From an uncultured Psychrobacillus sp. (GTDB lineage: Bacteria > Bacillota > Bacilli > Bacillales_A > Planococcaceae), in assembly GCA_934234185.1 (NCBI GenBank), contig CAKQHO010000002.1:22904-86903 (forward strand): a DNA stretch of 64,000 bases, given 5' to 3'. The notes under the pieces were generated by a model that did not search any database, had not been told where the DNA came from, and saw only the letters and a list, made by a program, of their open reading frames with translations. Both the position numbers and the translations under genes were made by a program. Every line of letters begins with the position of its first letter. Within the stretch, counting starts at the first letter, position 1. Shown one piece after another: positions 42,704 to 52,297 of the stretch.

Positions 42704-42775
42704 AAAGCGTCTGTTTTGCCCCGACAAGCAAATGGAGGTCGGCGAGGAGGCAGCTCCTCAGTCACCACAGACGAA
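42704..42775. repeat. Intergenic GC-rich repeat, copy B (right-truncated)
   Basis: A second, direct copy of the left 70 bp of copy A, with only a few changes (GGAGGTCGGCGAGGAGGCAG in place of GGAGGCCGGCGAGGAGGCAG). It stops at CACAGACGAAATC and lacks the right inverted end. It abuts the terminator of the 42811-43185 gene. Confidence 0.7.
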
Positions 42776-42776
42776 A

Positions 42777-42812
42777 TCAAAAAAACCCTTAAGGACGTAT
42801 CCTTAAAGGGCT
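42777..42812 (-). terminator. Terminator after the 42811-43185 gene
   Basis: CCCTTTAAGGA and TCCTTAAGGG pair around TACG and are followed by TTTTTTTGATT. The stem overlaps the stop codon. Confidence 0.85.
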
Positions 42813-43185
42813 AGTGCTCTAAAGCACGCTGAAATAATTTTCTTAGAAATTGATATAGTAAATAAACCCCAAATACAAAAGCAATGACAATGATAGCATC
42901 AACGATTACTAAAGGCAGGTTAATAGGCTCTAAAAAGATTTGGACTAAGATAATTAAATAAAGTACGGCAGCAATTCCTGCCAAAATAACTACACCCATT
43001 ACAGAAAGCTGCGAATAGGAGAGCTCCTTTATATCTGACCGATGCTTAATCCATTCTAAAGCAAGCACTAAAATAACAACCGTAATCATGATGGTAATCT
43101 CATGAAAGAAAAGAGTATTTATAAGATAAATGGCTAGCAAAAGTAGCAAAAGGTATTTATAGTTATCTTCTATTAGTTTTAACAC
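42811..43185 (-). CDS. Small membrane protein of unknown function
   Basis: A 124-residue protein with four predicted helices: YLLLLLLAIYLINTLFF, ITIMITVVILVLALEW, VMGVVILAGIAAVLYLIIL and LVIVDAIIVIAFVFGVYL. It ends in a basic amphipathic tail (QFLRKLFQRALEH). I recognise no domain. It follows the thioesterase gene by 18 bases, with AGGAGG before its ATG, so the two form one transcript ending at the terminator. Confidence 0.7.
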   Translation of the reverse strand: MLKLIEDNYKYLLLLLLAIYLINTLFFHEITIMITVVILVLALEWIKHRSDIKELSYSQLSVMGVVILAGIAAVLYLIILVQIFLEPINLPLVIVDAIIVIAFVFGVYLLYQFLRKLFQRALEH

Positions 43186-43203
43186 ATAGCCACCTCCTAT
43201 AGT

Positions 43204-43677
43204 TTAATACTTCATCTCAAGGCGTTGTCTACGGTGAGCACGTCTAGCAGGACCTGACTCAAATAATCTTTTTTCATCCTCAGTTTCTGGATGAATGCCC
43301 GGTACAGGAACTGGTTTACCATCAGTGTCTACAGCAACCATCGTTACAAATGATTCTGTTGTAAGTTTTTCTTCTCCTGTTAAAAGGTTCATGGATGTAA
43401 CACGCACATAGACCTCCATAGAAGTCCGACCCGTAGACGATACAATAGCATCCAATTCAATAACATCCCCCACTTTAGCAGAGGATAAGAAATCTACAGA
43501 ATCTATAGAAGCTGTTACTACTGCTCCATTCGCATGTTTCATCGAAGTAATTGCTGCTATTTCATCAATATATGCAAGTACCTTTCCACCAAATATCGTT
43601 TGATGATGATTTGTATCTGGCGGTAAGATTAGATGTGTTTGAATTGTTCTTGACTGACCCATTGGGTTTGTTTTCAT
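43204..43677 (-). CDS. ykhA: Acyl-CoA thioesterase, hotdog fold (YkhA-like)
   Basis: A 157-residue hotdog-fold thioesterase of the BACH/YciA type. LPPDTNHHQTIFGGKVLAYIDEIAAIT contains the conserved Asn/His-FGG-Asp active region, and VDFLSSAKVGDVIELDA the second strand set. The C-terminal tail is basic (GPARRAHRRQRLEMKY), normal for the Bacillus form. It probably hydrolyses short- to medium-chain acyl-CoA; the physiological substrate is unknown. Confidence 0.88.
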   Translation of the reverse strand: MKTNPMGQSRTIQTHLILPPDTNHHQTIFGGKVLAYIDEIAAITSMKHANGAVVTASIDSVDFLSSAKVGDVIELDAIVSSTGRTSMEVYVRVTSMNLLTGEEKLTTESFVTMVAVDTDGKPVPVPGIHPETEDEKRLFESGPARRAHRRQRLEMKY

Positions 43678-43858
43678 ATTGCTTCACTCCTGAATTTCAT
43701 ATACATTTTTAAAATAATATTACGTACTCTAGTATAGCATTAATTCATCCCACAAAGTGTATGAATAGCTTTTACTATTACCTTACCCAATGTATAAATA
43801 GTTACTCTCCTTCATGCATTTGATATACTAATTTTAATATAAAAAGTAGGTGGTCTTA

Positions 43859-44563
43859 ATGAGAATTAATAAGTTTTTAAGTGAAGCTGGTATTGTATCA
43901 AGACGCGGAGCAGATAAATGGATTACGGATGGTAGGATTACTATTAATGGAACAAAAGCAGAACTCGGAAGTCAAGTAGAAGCAGGTGATGATGTCCGTG
44001 TAGATGGAAAACCGGTGAATGTCGAGCAGCCCCTTGTTTATCTAGCGCTTAACAAACCTGTGGGAATAACAAGTACAACAGAGCGTCATATAGAGGGAAA
44101 TATCGTGGATTTTGTTAATCACCCTCTTCGGATATTTCACATCGGACGTCTTGACAAAGATTCAGAAGGTTTAATTCTTCTAACCAATGATGGTGACATT
44201 GTAAATGAAATTTTACGAGCGGAAAACAAACATGAAAAAGAATACATCGTTACGGTAAACGAAAGAATTACTGATTCGTTCATTGAAAAAATGAGTAATG
44301 GGGTTCGAATACTAGACACAAAGACACTCCCTTGTAAGGTAAAAAAATTAGGACCCTATACGTTTAACATTGTTTTAACTCAAGGGTTAAACCGCCAAAT
44401 TAGAAGAATGTGTTCGGCATTAGGGTTCACCGTAAAAAAGCTTCAACGTATACGTATTATGAATATTACCCTAGACGGTTTAGGGATTGGTCAATGGCGG
44501 GATTTAACGGAAAAAGAGAAACTAGTACTATTTAAAGAACTAGATTATTCACCCAAAAGATAA
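43859..44563 (+). CDS. rluF: rRNA pseudouridine synthase, RsuA/RluF family
   Basis: A 234-residue synthase. An S4 RNA-binding domain (MRINKFLSEAGIVSRRGADK to about residue 60) is followed by the catalytic domain with HIGRLDKDSEGLILLTND, which has the catalytic Asp, and LNRQIRRMCSALGFTVKKL. This arrangement and the sequence are closest to RluF/YmfC-type enzymes. ATG 43859 is chosen with AGGTGG 5 bases before it; the in-frame GTG three codons upstream is inside that site. Confidence 0.85.
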   Translation: MRINKFLSEAGIVSRRGADKWITDGRITINGTKAELGSQVEAGDDVRVDGKPVNVEQPLVYLALNKPVGITSTTERHIEGNIVDFVNHPLRIFHIGRLDKDSEGLILLTNDGDIVNEILRAENKHEKEYIVTVNERITDSFIEKMSNGVRILDTKTLPCKVKKLGPYTFNIVLTQGLNRQIRRMCSALGFTVKKLQRIRIMNITLDGLGIGQWRDLTEKEKLVLFKELDYSPKR

Positions 44564-44596
44564 ACAAGCGATCCATAACGGATCGCTTGTTTTTTA
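44563..44596 (+). terminator. Terminator after rluF
   Basis: AACAAGCGATCC and GGATCGCTTGTT form a perfect 12-bp stem with loop ATAAC and then TTTTT. It probably works for the convergent murE-like gene as well. Confidence 0.9.
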
Positions 44597-46132
44597 TGAA
44601 TTTCCAGCCACTCGTTTTTCAAGAGGCTGATATAGTTTTTTCTTGTCTACATCAGGTAAAATCGTTTCTATCTGTTCTAATGCAATTTTTGCGCCGTAGT
44701 CCATCCCTTGACATCCTCCAAGCAATACCAAGTCGCCTTCTTTTGCTTCTTGCAAGCCTTGGTTAATAGCATCGGGCAGTTCTTCGTATAACTTCACTTC
44801 AATGCCTGCCTCTTCCATTACCTCTTGAAAGACTGCTAACTCTTGCTCGGAAACAATGTCCTTCGCAGTTACATGGGAACGACTAAGTGTGGCAATTACT
44901 TCTGTTATTCCTAATTTTGGGGCCCATTTTGCAATTGTCTCTGCATTTTCTCTATTAACCGTAACGCCACGATCTCCTCGGATTGCATAAACAAGTCTCA
45001 CACGATTAAAATCCATCTTTTCTAACGTACCCAGCGTGATATCAATATTACCGCTATTTGCAAAATGATCGTCAATTATTTTAAACTCATCTTCAAAAAT
45101 AATTTCAAAGCGTCTTTCTACACCTACAAATTCCTGCAAGCTTTTTTGTATAGTAGTAACTGGCACCTCACAAAGTAATCCAATTACAATACTTACCATG
45201 GAATTATAAACAGAATGAAACCCTGGTGTCGATAATTGAATAGAAAATGATTGTTTTGGAATTACTATATCCGCTGTAACTAAATCTTTTGTAATTTCCA
45301 CTGTGAAGTTAGCTCGTCCTGTAGATAAATCTAGATCCTTACAAATAACGTCTGCTGATTGATCTTTTACACCAATCGTAATAACAGTAGCCTGCGTTTG
45401 ATCAATAAGTGAAGCAGAGTATTTATCATCTAAATTTAAAATTGCAGTTTTATCCCCTCCAGCATTTCGGATTAAACTAGATTTATGAGCGAAATAATTC
45501 TCAAAGGAGGAATGTAAGTCAATATGTTCTCTGCTTATATTGTTTAATGTGACGATATCAAAATCGACACAACCAACACGATGCAGTTCTAAGGCTGAAG
45601 AAGAAACCTCCATTGTTGCATGGGTAACCTCTTCTTTAACCATCTGAGCATAGAAACGTTGTAAATCAAGAGACTCGGGAGTAGTCAGCTCGGAAGGCTC
45701 TGCATAATCCCCTATTTTCACTACAACAGTCCCCATCAATCCTGTTTTTAACCCATGGTTTTCTAGAATAGCATTCGTCATAAAGGAGGTAGAAGTTTTG
45801 CCGTTAGTTGCAGTGATACCTATTGTTTTAAGCTTTTGTGTTGGATTACCGTAGAATGTAGCAGCTGCTTGCGCTAAAGCCTTACGTGCATTCTCGACTT
45901 TGTATTGAGGTACATCCAATTCAAGAAATTCTTCTACCACTACAGCAATAGCACCTTTTTCCACTGCTTGTCCAGCGTATAGATGCCCGTCAGCTTTAAA
46001 ACCTTTTATACAAAAGAAAACTTGACCACTCTCCACTCTACGTGAATTATAGGCAAGACCTGTAATATCTATTTTCTTAGCATTTTTGACGTCTACTATA
46101 GGTAGATGCTTCATAAGTTCAGATAATTCCAT
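44594..46132 (-). CDS. Atypical Mur ligase (MurE-like paralogue)
   Basis: A 512-residue protein with the three Mur ligase domains. The N-terminal UDP-binding domain has YNSRRVESGQVFFCIKGFKA; the ATP loop is ITATNGKTSTS (about 107-117); and the Lys to be carbamylated lies in ENYFAHKSSLI. The C-terminal domain is unusual. MurE has DYAHTPD and the DNPR or equivalent amino-acid motif, but here the region reads DDHFANSGNIDITLGTL and no DNPR is visible. It is therefore unlikely to be the main DAP-adding enzyme. ATG 46132 has AAGGTGG 8 bases upstream. It stands alone, outside the dcw cluster. Confidence 0.8.
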   Translation of the reverse strand: MELSELMKHLPIVDVKNAKKIDITGLAYNSRRVESGQVFFCIKGFKADGHLYAGQAVEKGAIAVVVEEFLELDVPQYKVENARKALAQAAATFYGNPTQKLKTIGITATNGKTSTSFMTNAILENHGLKTGLMGTVVVKIGDYAEPSELTTPESLDLQRFYAQMVKEEVTHATMEVSSSALELHRVGCVDFDIVTLNNISREHIDLHSSFENYFAHKSSLIRNAGGDKTAILNLDDKYSASLIDQTQATVITIGVKDQSADVICKDLDLSTGRANFTVEITKDLVTADIVIPKQSFSIQLSTPGFHSVYNSMVSIVIGLLCEVPVTTIQKSLQEFVGVERRFEIIFEDEFKIIDDHFANSGNIDITLGTLEKMDFNRVRLVYAIRGDRGVTVNRENAETIAKWAPKLGITEVIATLSRSHVTAKDIVSEQELAVFQEVMEEAGIEVKLYEELPDAINQGLQEAKEGDLVLLGGCQGMDYGAKIALEQIETILPDVDKKKLYQPLEKRVAGNS

Positions 46133-46291
46133 CAAAATAGCCACCTTTTTATCTTTAAAATCTTTCCAATCAAGTTTACATCAAAATTAAAAAGAAGTGA
46201 ATTAAAAGAACACGCTTACCAATTATTATGATATTTTTGCTCTGTATAATACGGTAAAGTACCCTCATCCTACATTTAAGGAGGGGACTCT

Positions 46292-47764
46292 ATGACGGAT
46301 ACAACATCGAAAAGAAACTTAAAACCACTATGGATCCTAATATCATTTATAGTATTGATTACAATCGTTCTACTACCCACCCCAGAGGATTTGCCAGTAG
46401 CAGGTCAAAGAGCATTAGCCATTCTTGCTTTTGCCGTAATTCTTTGGATAACTGAAGCGGTATCCTATCCCGTAAGCGCTACGATGATTGTAGCCCTTAT
46501 CGCTGTCCTATTGGGATTTGCACCTAATTTAGAAGACCCAGCAACAAATATTGGAACAGCAGATGCCTTAAAAATGGGACTTGGTGGGTTCAGTAATTCG
46601 GCTGTAGCTCTTGTAGCTGCTGCACTCTTTTTAGCTTCAGCCATGCAGGCAACCAATTTACATAAAAGAGTTGCCTTATGGATTTTGTCACGTGTAGGTG
46701 CAAAAACTGGAAGTATTGTGTTTGGAGCTATAATTGTATCCATTATTTTAGCCTTTTTTGTTCCTAGTGCAACTGCTCGAGCTGGGGCGCTTGTACCAAT
46801 CTTAATGGGTATGGTTGCTGCTTTCGGGTTACCAAAGAACAGTAAGTTAGCTGCCTTATTAATTATCACTGCCGCTCAGTCTATTTCCATATGGAATGTG
46901 GGAATTAAAACAGCTGCAGCTCAAAACATGGTAGCATTAGGCTTTATAGAGAATGAGTTTGGTGAGACTATTTCTTGGAGCGATTGGTTTATCTATGCTG
47001 GTCCTTGGGCTATTTTAATGTCCATCATTCTTTACTTTGTCATGGTAACCATTATTAAACCTGAAACAGAAAATATACAGAATGGTAAAGAAATAACTAG
47101 AAAGCAGCTTCAAGAGCTTGGCCCCTTGAAGCCAAAAGAGATACGATTAATTATTATTTCAATAATATTGCTTTTACTCTGGTCAACAGAAGGAACCTTT
47201 CATGAATTTGATACAACAACTGTTACTATTATTGCTATAGCAATTTTGCTAGCTCCTAAAATTGGTGTGTTTGATTGGAAAATTGTTGAGGGATTAATTC
47301 CATGGGGTACTATTATTGTATTTGCAGTCGGTATTTCATTGGGTACCATCCTTTTAAATACGGAGGGTGCCCAATGGCTATCAGACAATATTTTCGGCAC
47401 ATTAGGATTAGACCAAATGCCTTTCCTTGCAATTATTGCCTTAATATCAGCATTTAATATTATCATCCATTTGGGATTTGCTAGTGCAACTAGTCTTTCC
47501 TCCGCTTTAATTCCAATTTTCATCGCTCTTACATCTACTATTTCCTTAAATACGAATGAAATTGGATTTGTTCTTATTCAGCAATTTGTTATTAGCTTTG
47601 GCTTTCTTCTACCAGTCAGTGCTCCGCAAAATATGCTTGCATATGGTACTGGAGCTTTTGGTGTAAAGGATTTTCTTAAATCGGGAGTTCCGCTTACTAT
47701 AATCGGCTATCTTCTCATCCTTTTGTTTAGCGCTACCTATTGGCAATGGGTTGGGTTATTATAA
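46292..47764 (+). CDS. DASS-family (SLC13) sodium/anion symporter
   Basis: A 490-residue transporter with about 11-13 helices. It has the two-fold repeat of the DASS/CitT family: ILAFAVILWITEAVSYPVSA in the first half and LIPWGTIIVFAVGISLG in the second. Paired hairpin motifs with Ser-Asn-Thr type residues are seen only partly (VPSATARAGALVPI; FASATSLSSALIPIF). Likely substrates are dicarboxylates or sulphate. A TATAAT lies about 45 bases before the ATG, without a good -35. AAGGAGGGG precedes the ATG. Confidence 0.85.
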   Translation: MTDTTSKRNLKPLWILISFIVLITIVLLPTPEDLPVAGQRALAILAFAVILWITEAVSYPVSATMIVALIAVLLGFAPNLEDPATNIGTADALKMGLGGFSNSAVALVAAALFLASAMQATNLHKRVALWILSRVGAKTGSIVFGAIIVSIILAFFVPSATARAGALVPILMGMVAAFGLPKNSKLAALLIITAAQSISIWNVGIKTAAAQNMVALGFIENEFGETISWSDWFIYAGPWAILMSIILYFVMVTIIKPETENIQNGKEITRKQLQELGPLKPKEIRLIIISIILLLLWSTEGTFHEFDTTTVTIIAIAILLAPKIGVFDWKIVEGLIPWGTIIVFAVGISLGTILLNTEGAQWLSDNIFGTLGLDQMPFLAIIALISAFNIIIHLGFASATSLSSALIPIFIALTSTISLNTNEIGFVLIQQFVISFGFLLPVSAPQNMLAYGTGAFGVKDFLKSGVPLTIIGYLLILLFSATYWQWVGLL

Positions 47765-47786
47765 ACAAAATTTCTTACCTTTTTAT

Positions 47787-47821
47787 AAAAGGGTGTCCAA
47801 AATATTTGGACACCCTTCTTT
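47787..47821 (+). terminator. Terminator after the DASS gene
   Basis: AAGGGTGTCC and GGACACCCTT pair around AAAATATTT and are followed by CTTT. It is symmetrical enough to act on both convergent genes. Confidence 0.85.
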
Positions 47822-47858
47822 CAACTAACTAGCTCATTAGAAGAGATACAAACCCTTC

Positions 47859-48152
47859 CTATTCGGCTTCCGGATACTTATCCATACAAAAAGCTAGCAC
47901 CATCGATTCTTCCTCGTCTTCCAATCCAAATTCTAATATCTTTCCATCAGATCGATTTATAAAATGATATTGTTTAATTTGAGCGGCATCGTTAACAACA
48001 GCCAAAATAACTCGAAGGTCGAGAGAGTTGCCTTCTACATATAGTTCATCGTCTTCCGGCACTTCAATTCCTAGTAGAAATTCATAGCGGTCTCCAGGTA
48101 TTATTCCTGTTGGATCCTTAATACGTTCTACCTCATAAGATTCAATTTTCAC
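47859..48152 (-). CDS. DUF6509-like small acidic protein
   Basis: A 97-residue acidic protein. IESYEVERIKDPTGIIPGDRYEFLLGIEVPEDDEL is the conserved N-terminal pattern that I associate with the DUF6509 family of Bacilli, and it ends EEESMVLAFCMDKYPEAE. No function is known. GTG 48152 is chosen because GGAGGTG lies 6 bases upstream; the ATG five codons before is at the ribosome site. Confidence 0.7.
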   Translation of the reverse strand: MKIESYEVERIKDPTGIIPGDRYEFLLGIEVPEDDELYVEGNSLDLRVILAVVNDAAQIKQYHFINRSDGKILEFGLEDEEESMVLAFCMDKYPEAE

Positions 48153-48243
48153 GACTTGCACCTCCATCTACTTATTTTAGCACTTGAAAGAATTTTTTTC
48201 TTTTTTGTTATAATACCAAATTATTCTTTGATTCTAATTCACC

Positions 48244-50895
48244 CTAAAGCTTTTTCATTATTTTTACTGTCTCATTTGCTAATAATGGAATTAGACTCAA
48301 ACCTACTACGATAGCCCAATCCTTTAACTGTAATGATTGTACACTAAAAGCTTCTGCCATAGGCCCTACTGTTACTATTAACACCTGAAGAAGAACTCCC
48401 AGTAATATAGAATAGATTAACCACTTATTCTTAAAAAGCCCTGCTTTAAAAATCGACTGTTTAAACGAACGAAAGTTTAACGAGTGGATTAGTTGCGAAA
48501 AGCTAAGGGTAATAAATGCCATCGTTTGTGCATGGACAAGACTGTCATCAGGGACATTACTAGTATCTCCTTCAAGACCTATCAGAAAAGCTAGTAGAGT
48601 CAATCCACCAATAAGCAGTCCATTTAAGAGCATGAAAGGAATCATCCCATGGAAAAGCTGCTCCTTTTTACGGCGAGGTTTTTCTTTCATTACACCAGAT
48701 TCTTCCGGATCTACCCCTAAAGCTAACGCTGGAAATGTATCGGTAACGAGGTTTATCCATAGTATGTGGATGGAACGAAGAGGCGTTGGCCATCCGGCAA
48801 GGATTGCAATAAATAAGGCGATAATCTCTCCTAAATTACAGGAAAGTAGAAATACGATAGACTTTTTAATATTTTTATAAATATTTCTTCCTTCTTCTAC
48901 TGCCTTAACGATAGAGGAAAAGTTATCATCAGTTAACACCATATCTGCCGCGCCTTTCGCAACGTCAGTCCCAGTTATCCCCATCGCAACACCAATATCT
49001 GCTTCTTTTAAAGATGGAGCATCATTTACCCCGTCCCCTGTCATAGATACAGTATTCCCAGCATCCTTTAATGCCTTTACAATTTTCACCTTATGTTCAG
49101 GAGAAACCCGTGCAAATACATTTGTTTCTTCACATACGACCTTTAGCTGCTCCGCTGATAGTTGGTCAATTTCCATACCTTCCATAACTTGAGTTTGTTT
49201 TGATGCGATACCTAACTCACTTGCAATGGCAAAAGCTGTGTCTTTATGATCGCCTGTAATCATGACAGTACGTATTCCAGCCGTTCTACAAATAGATATG
49301 GAATCCTTTACCTCTAGTCTTGGTGGGTCTATCATTCCGACAAACCCTACGAAGATAAGCCCCTGCTCCGCATGTTCTATATCCAGCTCCTCTTCTATCT
49401 TAAAAGCAGCTCCTAATACTCTTAAAGCCGCTTGGGACATTGTATGGGAAGCCACTAATATATCAGCCCTTAAAGCCGCAGATAAAGTGATTACTCTATT
49501 TTTGTACAGTATTCGATCACAATAATCTAACAAACGATCAATGGCACCTTTTGTCATTACATAATAGAGTTCCCCTTGCTCATGTATGGTCGTCATTAAC
49601 TTGCGGTCCGAATCAAAGGGAATCTCCCCCACACGAGGATATTCTTTTTCTAAAATAATCTTATTTATACCATGCTGATAGCCTGCTGCAATCAATGCAA
49701 TTTCAGTTGGATCACCTGTTGATTCCCCTTCCACATATGTCGCATCATTACAGAGAACAAAAATATCTAATAGTTGAGCATGAGCTTGATTTTTTTTATT
49801 GAGCTTTTCTATATCTATGATTTCACTATCGGCATAAAAATTCGTTACGGTCATTTTGTTTTGAGTAAGCGTCCCAGTTTTATCTGTACAAATTACGTTT
49901 ACGGAACCCAGTGCTTCCACAGCCGGGAGCTTTCGGATTATTACTTGCTGTTTAATCATTCTTTGAACACCGATTGCTAATACGATAGACACAATAGCAG
50001 GCATTCCCTCAGGAATAGCAGCAACAGCTAAACTAATTGCTACCATAAACATTTCAAGCAAATCTCTCTCCTGAATTAGTCCAATTATAAAAATGAAGGC
50101 AGAAATCACTAAAGCGGCTATCCCTAGATACTTTCCAACCTGTGCTAAACTTTTCTGAAGAGGAGTTTGCTCATCCTCTGAATGTAACATTCCCGCTATT
50201 TTCCCCATTTGAGTACCCATACCAGTGGCTACTGCTATTCCAGAACCTCTTCCAGAAGTAACTAGTGTAGACATAAAAAGCATATTCTTTTGATCGCCTA
50301 AAGGAACTGTCTTGTCAGTTTCTATCAGCTCAATCGTAGCATCTTTTTCTACGGGAACTGACTCTCCTGTTAGCGCAGCTTCCTCTACCTTTAAATTGGC
50401 TGATTCAATTATGCGGATATCACAGGGGATATAAGACCCTGCTACCACTATCACCATATCCCCCGGTACTACCTCTAGAGAATCAATTTCTTTTACTATT
50501 CCTTCACGCTTCACGATAGCCTTTGGATTAGACATATTTTTTAATGCCTCAAGTGCATCCTCCGCCTTCGACTCTTGTATTACCCCTACTACCGCGTTTA
50601 TAACGACTACCAAGCCTATAATGATAGCATCTGCTATTTCATTCACAAAAATAGAGATAATGGCGGCAAAAAGCAACACATAGATGAGTGCATCATTTAG
50701 TTGTGATAGCAATCTTTCTGTCAAAGTTTTTTTCTTAGCTGTAGCCAATCGATTTGGACCATATATTTCTAGTCTTTTTTTTGCTTCCTCATTTGTCAGG
50801 CCGTTTGGTGATTCAATTTTAAGCTCTGTTAAAACTTCTTGGGATGATTTACTATACCACATGGAGATTTCCAGCCTTTCTTCTTGAGATACCAT
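48244..50895 (-). CDS. P-type calcium-transporting ATPase (type IIA)
   Basis: An 883-residue cation pump. It has an actuator domain with LTGESVPV, the phosphorylation site VICDKTGTLTQNKMTV, the nucleotide-binding DPTEIALI, and the hinge MTGDGVNDAPSLKEADIG. Ten helices are predicted. Helix 4 carries VAAIPEGMPAIVSI, the Ca2+ motif of SERCA/YloB pumps, and helix 6 NLVTDTFPALALG contributes further ligands. Ca2+ export is likely; Mn2+ is possible. No ribosome site is clear at 50895; the Met at 50862 (MWYSKSSQEV) fits family N-termini and may be the true start. Confidence 0.92.
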   Translation of the reverse strand: MVSQEERLEISMWYSKSSQEVLTELKIESPNGLTNEEAKKRLEIYGPNRLATAKKKTLTERLLSQLNDALIYVLLFAAIISIFVNEIADAIIIGLVVVINAVVGVIQESKAEDALEALKNMSNPKAIVKREGIVKEIDSLEVVPGDMVIVVAGSYIPCDIRIIESANLKVEEAALTGESVPVEKDATIELIETDKTVPLGDQKNMLFMSTLVTSGRGSGIAVATGMGTQMGKIAGMLHSEDEQTPLQKSLAQVGKYLGIAALVISAFIFIIGLIQERDLLEMFMVAISLAVAAIPEGMPAIVSIVLAIGVQRMIKQQVIIRKLPAVEALGSVNVICTDKTGTLTQNKMTVTNFYADSEIIDIEKLNKKNQAHAQLLDIFVLCNDATYVEGESTGDPTEIALIAAGYQHGINKIILEKEYPRVGEIPFDSDRKLMTTIHEQGELYYVMTKGAIDRLLDYCDRILYKNRVITLSAALRADILVASHTMSQAALRVLGAAFKIEEELDIEHAEQGLIFVGFVGMIDPPRLEVKDSISICRTAGIRTVMITGDHKDTAFAIASELGIASKQTQVMEGMEIDQLSAEQLKVVCEETNVFARVSPEHKVKIVKALKDAGNTVSMTGDGVNDAPSLKEADIGVAMGITGTDVAKGAADMVLTDDNFSSIVKAVEEGRNIYKNIKKSIVFLLSCNLGEIIALFIAILAGWPTPLRSIHILWINLVTDTFPALALGVDPEESGVMKEKPRRKKEQLFHGMIPFMLLNGLLIGGLTLLAFLIGLEGDTSNVPDDSLVHAQTMAFITLSFSQLIHSLNFRSFKQSIFKAGLFKNKWLIYSILLGVLLQVLIVTVGPMAEAFSVQSLQLKDWAIVVGLSLIPLLANETVKIMKKL

Positions 50896-50996
50896 TAATG
50901 TAGGAAGGAGATAACTTTCTCCTTAAATAGCAATTGACTAGAATATGGTCTTTTAATCAACTTGATCGTATTTAATTCAAAAAGCAAGGTAGAAAA

Positions 50997-51668
50997 CTAT
51001 TTATCTTCATTACTCTTTTTTATATGAATACGCCCTTCCTTTGAAACAGATAGATGATATCCGCTTTCTAGCTCCATATCTACTCTAGAAGTTTTACTCA
51101 TCTGCTTTGAAAAATACCACCTACGCTGAGGAGGAACTAAAAGTATATAGGCATCTTTGTTGCCCAGAAAGTTTAAGGAATCTTGCTCTATCTGATAATT
51201 ACCAGAAATAAGAATACCTATGTCCTGTAAAGCATCTCCTACCTGTTGTACATATGGAGTAGTAATACTAACTTCACTAATATTTAAGAAAGATTGGGTA
51301 GTAAAATCACTCCAGAGATCCGCATGTCTTCTTCCAATGAATTCGATTACGTTTCCTGCAGGATCCTCAAAATAGAATGCATCTGCATCAAATCTTGCGT
51401 AGTAAATATCCTCTAAACCGGCTTCTCTGTTCAAGGAAATCTTTTCTTTCACCCAATGTTTGGCAAGCACGTACTGATTGCCTGGAATATTTATGGCAAA
51501 ATGATAAAGCGTATCCTCTTCTGTCTCTACAAATTTAAGGATAGATTCGCCAATTTTCATTTGAAAATAGTTTTCCTCAGATTCCTCAATAGCTATTTCT
51601 AAAATATTTTGATAAAACCCTCTTAGCTGTCTTAAACGATTTGTATACATGGTAACCACTTTAAACAT
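50997..51668 (-). CDS. VOC-family protein, two-module
   Basis: A 223-residue protein. The first VOC module spans about 1-115 and ends YFEDPAGNVIEFIGRRH, the typical metal-side strand with Glu. The second half (SEVSITTPYVQQVGDALQDIG) is a divergent module. Likely ligands are incomplete, since the first strand lacks His (FKVVTMYTNRL). Substrate unknown. It overlaps the ASCH gene by 8 bases, with AGGAGGTG before its ATG. Confidence 0.75.
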   Translation of the reverse strand: MFKVVTMYTNRLRQLRGFYQNILEIAIEESEENYFQMKIGESILKFVETEEDTLYHFAINIPGNQYVLAKHWVKEKISLNREAGLEDIYYARFDADAFYFEDPAGNVIEFIGRRHADLWSDFTTQSFLNISEVSITTPYVQQVGDALQDIGILISGNYQIEQDSLNFLGNKDAYILLVPPQRRWYFSKQMSKTSRVDMELESGYHLSVSKEGRIHIKKSNEDK

Positions 51669-52122
51669 TTGCTACACCTCCTTTTACATGGACGAGTTTA
51701 AATCTTTCACATACAACTAACATATCCTCACAGAATTCATTTCCAGTGCCATTTAATTCGTCTGTAAAAAAATCAACATGAACGTCTTTCCAATATGTAT
51801 AGCTACGGTCTCCTTCTCCCTCATCAAAAGCAAATTGTTCAGAAACCTCATTAAACGGTATAATTTGCACCTCCGTTGTTTGGATTATACAAGCCGGCTC
51901 CTCTTTTCCATTTAAAACGATACTATATTCTCCCACTTGTGGAAGCGGAGCTCCTTCTAATTGATAAAGATCATATGCAGAGCAGGTAGCAGTTTTTATC
52001 CCATCTATTACTAGTTGTGCAAGATAATCAGGGGTTCCTCCAAATTGCCATGCACTAACATTTTTCGGCTTCTTGCCCTCTCCCCAAAACTCGTTCCAGT
52101 ATTCATTAGATAACTTATTCAT
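51661..52122 (-). CDS. ASCH-domain protein
   Basis: A 153-residue ASCH (PUA-like) domain. FGGTPDYLAQLVIDGIKTATCSA carries the typical G.KT.T loop, and the strand EYSIVLNGKEEPACIIQTTEV follows. SYTYWKDVH and LVVCERFKLVH end the fold. RNA or modified-nucleoside binding or amidohydrolase activity is suggested by relatives, not shown here. It is coupled to the VOC gene at 50997. Confidence 0.82.
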   Translation of the reverse strand: MNKLSNEYWNEFWGEGKKPKNVSAWQFGGTPDYLAQLVIDGIKTATCSAYDLYQLEGAPLPQVGEYSIVLNGKEEPACIIQTTEVQIIPFNEVSEQFAFDEGEGDRSYTYWKDVHVDFFTDELNGTGNEFCEDMLVVCERFKLVHVKGGVANV

Positions 52123-52297
52123 TTTCTATAACCCCATTTTTTCATTTTTCTTAATTTTAGTATAGTAAACGAACTATCAAATTACTATCTAATTAACTAT
52201 GCGCATAAAGGAAGTTTGTCTAACTACACATATTTCTTTTAAAGTGGCTCAATTTGTGAATTAATAGAAGGTATATTTAGAAAAAGGAGAAGATACG

